Positions 61,204-64,000 of a stretch of 64,000 nt of DNA are shown piece by piece. Location: assembly GCA_905196835.1 (NCBI GenBank), contig CAJJWN010000001.1, positions 160,554 to 224,553 of the forward strand, given 5' to 3'. The position numbers and the translations under genes were made by a program. This DNA comes from an uncultured Prevotella sp. GTDB taxonomy: Bacteria > Bacteroidota > Bacteroidia > Bacteroidales > Bacteroidaceae. Numbering within the stretch: position 1 is the stretch's first letter; each line of letters begins with the position of its first letter. The notes under the pieces are model-generated. The model was not told the DNA's origin, made no database searches, and worked only from the letters and a program-made list of their open reading frames with translations.

Positions 61204-61388
61204 ATGCGGTTACGAGGTTTTGCGGTTATACGGTTTTACGGTGTTGCAGATGTGAAACTTTGTGATTGTTTGGCGTTTTTTGCAGTTGCGTCATGCCATA
61301 ATTGCTTTCATTGTGGCCTTTGGCATTGCTGCTGTATGCTGTTATAACCGTAAAACCTCATGACCGTAAAACCTTATAACCGTATAAT
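61204..61388. repeat. Long inverted repeat L13 built of GGTTTT/AAAACC words
   Basis: Left arm with CGAGGTTTTGCGGTTATACG right after the pepT stop; right arm with ATAACCGTAAAACCTCATGA and CCTTATAACCGTATAA just before the antiporter ATG. The loop is about 90 nt. It shares the word type of L9. Confidence 0.75.
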
Positions 61389-61390
61389 AT

Positions 61391-63640
61391 ATGTCCGAAC
61401 TTCCTTATCTCGTCAAAGACCTTGCGCTAATACTTGTCGTGGCCGGGGTAGTCACCATTGTGTTCAAGAAGCTCAAGCAGCCGCTTGTGTTGGGGTATGT
61501 CGTGGCCGGATTCTTAGTCAGTCCGCACATGCCTTACACCATGTCGGTGGTTGACAAGGCCGACATCTCGACGTGGGGAGACATCGGTGTGATGTTCCTT
61601 TTGTTCTCGCTGGGTCTCGATTTCTCGTTTAAGAAAATCCTGAAGATGGGCATGTCGCCCGTAATCGCCACGTGCAGCGTGGTGTTCTGCATGATGATGC
61701 TCGGCATTGTGGCCGGACATGCCTTCGGATGGAGCCGCATGGACTGCATATTCCTTGGCGGAATGCTTGCCATGAGCTCAACCACCATTATATATAAGGC
61801 GTTCGATGACCTCGGCCTTCGCCAGCAACGCTTCGCCGGACTGGTGATGAGCGTGCTGATACTTGAAGACATACTGGCCATCGTCTTGATGGTGATGCTA
61901 TCGGCTTTGGCCATAGGCGGTAATCCCGACGGCGGCGAGATGCTGGGCAGTGTGATGAAAATCGGCTTCTTCCTCATCCTCTGGTTTGTCGTGGGAATAT
62001 TCCTGATACCGTGGATGTTGCGCTCCATGCGCAAGCTGATTAACAACGAGACGCTGCTCATTGTGTCGCTCGGCTTGTGCTGCGCCATGGCCGTATTGTC
62101 AACAAAGGTGGGCTTCAGCAGTGCCTTCGGGGCGTTCGTCATGGGGTCAATATTGGCTGAAACGGTTGAGGCCGACCGCATAATAAGGCTTGTTGAGCCG
62201 GTGAAAAACTTGTTCGGAGCGGTGTTCTTCGTGTCCGTCGGGATGCTTGTTGACCCGCATGTCCTTGTAGAATACGCGGTGCCCATCGCCTGCCTGGTGC
62301 TCACTATACTTGTAGGCCAGGCCGTGTTCGGCACGTTCAGCTTCATGCTAAGCGGCCAACCGCTGAAGCCTGCGATGCAATGTGGCTTCTCGATGGCGCA
62401 AATCGGCGAGTTCTCTTTCATCATAGCGTCGCTCGGCCTGTCGCTCGGTGTCATTGGCGAGTTCCTTTATCCCGTAGTGGTAGCCGTCTCGGTAATCACC
62501 ACTTTCCTAACTCCTTACATGATACGGGCCGCCAACCCGTGTTATGGTATGCTCGAACGGCGGCTGCCCGGGCGGTGGATTGCCGCGCTGAACAACGTCA
62601 CTTTGAGCCGCCGCCCGGCCAATACGGGGCGCAAGTGGAAGAGTCTGCTTATGCAGATGCTGCGTGTTACGGTAATCTACGCCATCCTTTCGGGTGCGGC
62701 CATTGCCCTTATGTTCACTTTCTTCCTGCCTTTCATCCGCCATGTGCTGCCCCATTGGTGGGCGAACGCCGTGTGCGGCCTTGCCACTTTGCTCATGATT
62801 TCGCCTTTCCTGCGCGCCATCGTGATGAAGAAGAACCACAGCGAGGAGTTTAAGGCCCTGTGGGCGGAGAACGTCTATAACCGTTTCCCGTTGGTGTTCA
62901 CCATCCTTGTGCGCCTCGCCGTCGCCTCGGCGTTCGTGTTTTACATCTGTAATTATCTGACGCGCTTCACCAACGCTCTTATGATAAGCATCGCCTTGGC
63001 TGCCGTCGCGTTGATGATAATATCGCGTTCGCTCAAGAGGCGCAGCATAAAGATGGAGCGGATGTTCCTGCAAAACTTGCGTTCGCGCGAGATTGCGGCC
63101 GAGGTTATGGGGCGCAAACGCCCACTTTACGAGGGCAAACTGCTCGACCGCGATGTGCATATAGCCGACTTCGACGTGCCCGAAGACTCGCTCTGGGGCG
63201 GCAAGACGCTGCGCCAGCTCGGCCTGGGGAGCAAGTACGGCGTGCATGTAAGCAGCATCCTGCGCGGTATTCTGCGCATTAACATACCCAACGGTGACAC
63301 AATCATCTTCCCGTGTGACAAAATCCAAGCCATCGGCAGCGACGACCAGCTTACCGCTTTCGGCTCAGCGCTCGTTAGGGAGGTGCGCCAGAAAGACCCC
63401 GACATAGAGAAACGGGAGATGAAACTGCGGCAAGTCGTAATCCGCGAGGGCGGCGCTTTCGCCGGAAAAACCATGAAGGAGAGCGGCATAAGGGACAAGT
63501 TCAACTGCATGGTGGTAGGCATCGAGGAGGGCAAGGAAAACCTTTCGCCAGTCGCCCCGTCGCGTATTATCATGGCCGGAGACATCGTCTGGATTGTAGG
63601 AGAGGAAGAAGACATCATGCGTTTCAACGCCGAAAACTGA
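61391..63640 (+). CDS. Monovalent cation:proton antiporter-2 (CPA2) family protein
   Basis: 749 aa. The N-terminal Na+/H+ exchanger domain (about 1-390) has 12 or more helices with LGYVVAGFLVSPH, GVMFLLFSLGLDFSFKKI, MLAMSSTTIIYKAFDDLG and LVMSVLILEDILAIVLMVML; a second membrane region covers about 425-570. The cytoplasmic C-terminus has two TrkA_C-like domains (about 600-665 and 675-749; FDVPEDSLWGGKTLRQLGLG, DKIQAIGSDDQLTAFGSALV, IVWIVGEEEDIMRF). It resembles KefB/YbaL-type exchangers but lacks a TrkA_N (NAD) domain. The ion is probably K+ or Na+. Confidence 0.88.
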   Translation: MSELPYLVKDLALILVVAGVVTIVFKKLKQPLVLGYVVAGFLVSPHMPYTMSVVDKADISTWGDIGVMFLLFSLGLDFSFKKILKMGMSPVIATCSVVFCMMMLGIVAGHAFGWSRMDCIFLGGMLAMSSTTIIYKAFDDLGLRQQRFAGLVMSVLILEDILAIVLMVMLSALAIGGNPDGGEMLGSVMKIGFFLILWFVVGIFLIPWMLRSMRKLINNETLLIVSLGLCCAMAVLSTKVGFSSAFGAFVMGSILAETVEADRIIRLVEPVKNLFGAVFFVSVGMLVDPHVLVEYAVPIACLVLTILVGQAVFGTFSFMLSGQPLKPAMQCGFSMAQIGEFSFIIASLGLSLGVIGEFLYPVVVAVSVITTFLTPYMIRAANPCYGMLERRLPGRWIAALNNVTLSRRPANTGRKWKSLLMQMLRVTVIYAILSGAAIALMFTFFLPFIRHVLPHWWANAVCGLATLLMISPFLRAIVMKKNHSEEFKALWAENVYNRFPLVFTILVRLAVASAFVFYICNYLTRFTNALMISIALAAVALMIISRSLKRRSIKMERMFLQNLRSREIAAEVMGRKRPLYEGKLLDRDVHIADFDVPEDSLWGGKTLRQLGLGSKYGVHVSSILRGILRINIPNGDTIIFPCDKIQAIGSDDQLTAFGSALVREVRQKDPDIEKREMKLRQVVIREGGAFAGKTMKESGIRDKFNCMVVGIEEGKENLSPVAPSRIIMAGDIVWIVGEEEDIMRFNAEN

Positions 63641-63686
63641 GCCGTCGGCACGCTTCTGTCTGCCGAGCCTTGACCGTTGAGTTTAC

Positions 63687-63774
63687 AAAAGGCCGCCTTT
63701 CACGTTGCGAAAGGCGGCCTTTTGTCGTGTAAAAGACGGTCTTTTGCATTGTAAAAGGCCGTCTTTTGCAAATG
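63687..63774. repeat. 22-bp unit array R14
   Basis: Four well-conserved units at 63687, 63709, 63731 and 63753, 1-2 and 3-4 complementary. It lies between the antiporter gene and the last, partial gene. Confidence 0.92.
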
Positions 63775-63873
63775 CGTTTTGCCAGATGTGGCATTATTGT
63801 AGTAAGCAAATGGCTATGTTGTTGGCTGCCAGGCAGTTGCAGCCTGATGCCCGCTGCGTGTGCAGGCGTGCCG

Positions 63874-64000
63874 TCAATACCACTGCACGGCGTTGCTGAA
63901 GCCGCTCCGCTTGTCGTATTTCAGGGCATCGGTGAGCGTCGCCGCGTTGCAGCGGAACGAGAAGTTGTACGACGTGTAGGGGGCAAGCACCACCGAACAG
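63874..64000 (-). CDS. Partial protein, C-terminal 41 residues
   Basis: The frame is open from the right edge to TGA at 63874-63876. It reads APYTSYNFSFRCNAATLTDA followed by LKYDKRSGFSNAVQWY. This looks like the last beta strands of an extracellular or outer-membrane protein, but no family is recognised. It is convergent with the antiporter gene. Confidence 0.55.
   Translation of the reverse strand, partial: CSVVLAPYTSYNFSFRCNAATLTDALKYDKRSGFSNAVQWY

Noticed and set aside
391..63774. The 22-bp arrays as CRISPR
   Set aside because: The variable part is only 8 nt, the cores themselves vary, arrays have four units, and no cas genes are present.

Overview
The window is chromosomal DNA from a Bacteroidales bacterium, most likely a member of the Prevotellaceae or a close relative. 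The main reasons are about twenty copies of the Bacteroidota -7 promoter box TAnnTTTG(C) placed just upstream of genes, A-rich leaders with almost no Shine-Dalgarno sites, a BspA-like leucine-rich-repeat protein and a second gene remnant that both end in type IX secretion sorting tails, DUF4595, BACON and DUF5683 proteins, and the gene order parA-parB-DUF5683-mltD-relA. No plasmid, prophage, rRNA operon, CRISPR array or intact transposase gene was seen.

Layout. 1-5.4 kb: end of a glycerophosphodiester phosphodiesterase, a PafA-type alkaline phosphatase, a DUF3737 beta-helix protein, and an EamA transporter overlapping a DUF418 membrane protein. 5.5-8.3 kb: a four-gene overlapping operon on the minus strand (GNAT-like protein, IbrA, IbrB, TlpA-like lipoprotein). 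8.3-12.5 kb: a strongly folded leader ahead of a 68-aa protein and a DUF1643 protein, then the BspA-like protein, a sorting-tail fragment and a DUF4595 lipoprotein. 12.7-21.2 kb: alaS, a small HTH protein, SprT-like protease, recA, a radical SAM gene broken at a G11 tract, a carboxynorspermidine-synthase-like dehydrogenase and a DUF6621-like protein. 21.4-27.6 kb: TetR regulator, a single-chain double ABC exporter, a 44-aa protein and a MerR regulator. 27.6-35.6 kb: YjbQ, pectinesterase, and the relA/mltD/DUF5683/parB/parA operon. 35.7-45.2 kb: surE, lpxB, an alpha/beta hydrolase, a SugE-type exporter, a DUF362 lipoprotein, the rsfS-ftsH-cdsA cluster and tRNA-Gln(CTG). 45.5-64 kb: TPR protein, DUF349 protein, CorA, acyltransferase, BACON lipoprotein, pepD, a flippase-like membrane protein, tnaA, CstA, tRNA-Arg(CCG), pepT, a CPA2 antiporter and the end of one more gene.

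Most genes are housekeeping: translation, recombination, chromosome partition, stringent response, lipid A and phospholipid synthesis, peptide and amino-acid use. Tryptophanase, CstA and the peptidases PepD and PepT fit an amino-acid-using gut or oral anaerobe.

The least ordinary content is between the genes. (1) Fourteen arrays of a 22-bp unit (14-bp near-palindromic core plus 8-bp variable part), nearly always four units long and often next to a second conserved motif. (2) Two MITE-like elements (256 and about 296 bp) that share terminal inverted repeats, carry unrelated inner hairpins and are flanked by short direct repeats; one of them splits a unit of a 22-bp array. (3) Long inverted repeats whose arms are built of short repeated words, at more than a dozen gene borders; six share the heptamer TTAAGAA/TTAAGAG. 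(4) A leader at about 8.88-9.14 kb with mutually exclusive hairpin and terminator foldings. Coordinates were read by eye; no database search or folding program was run.
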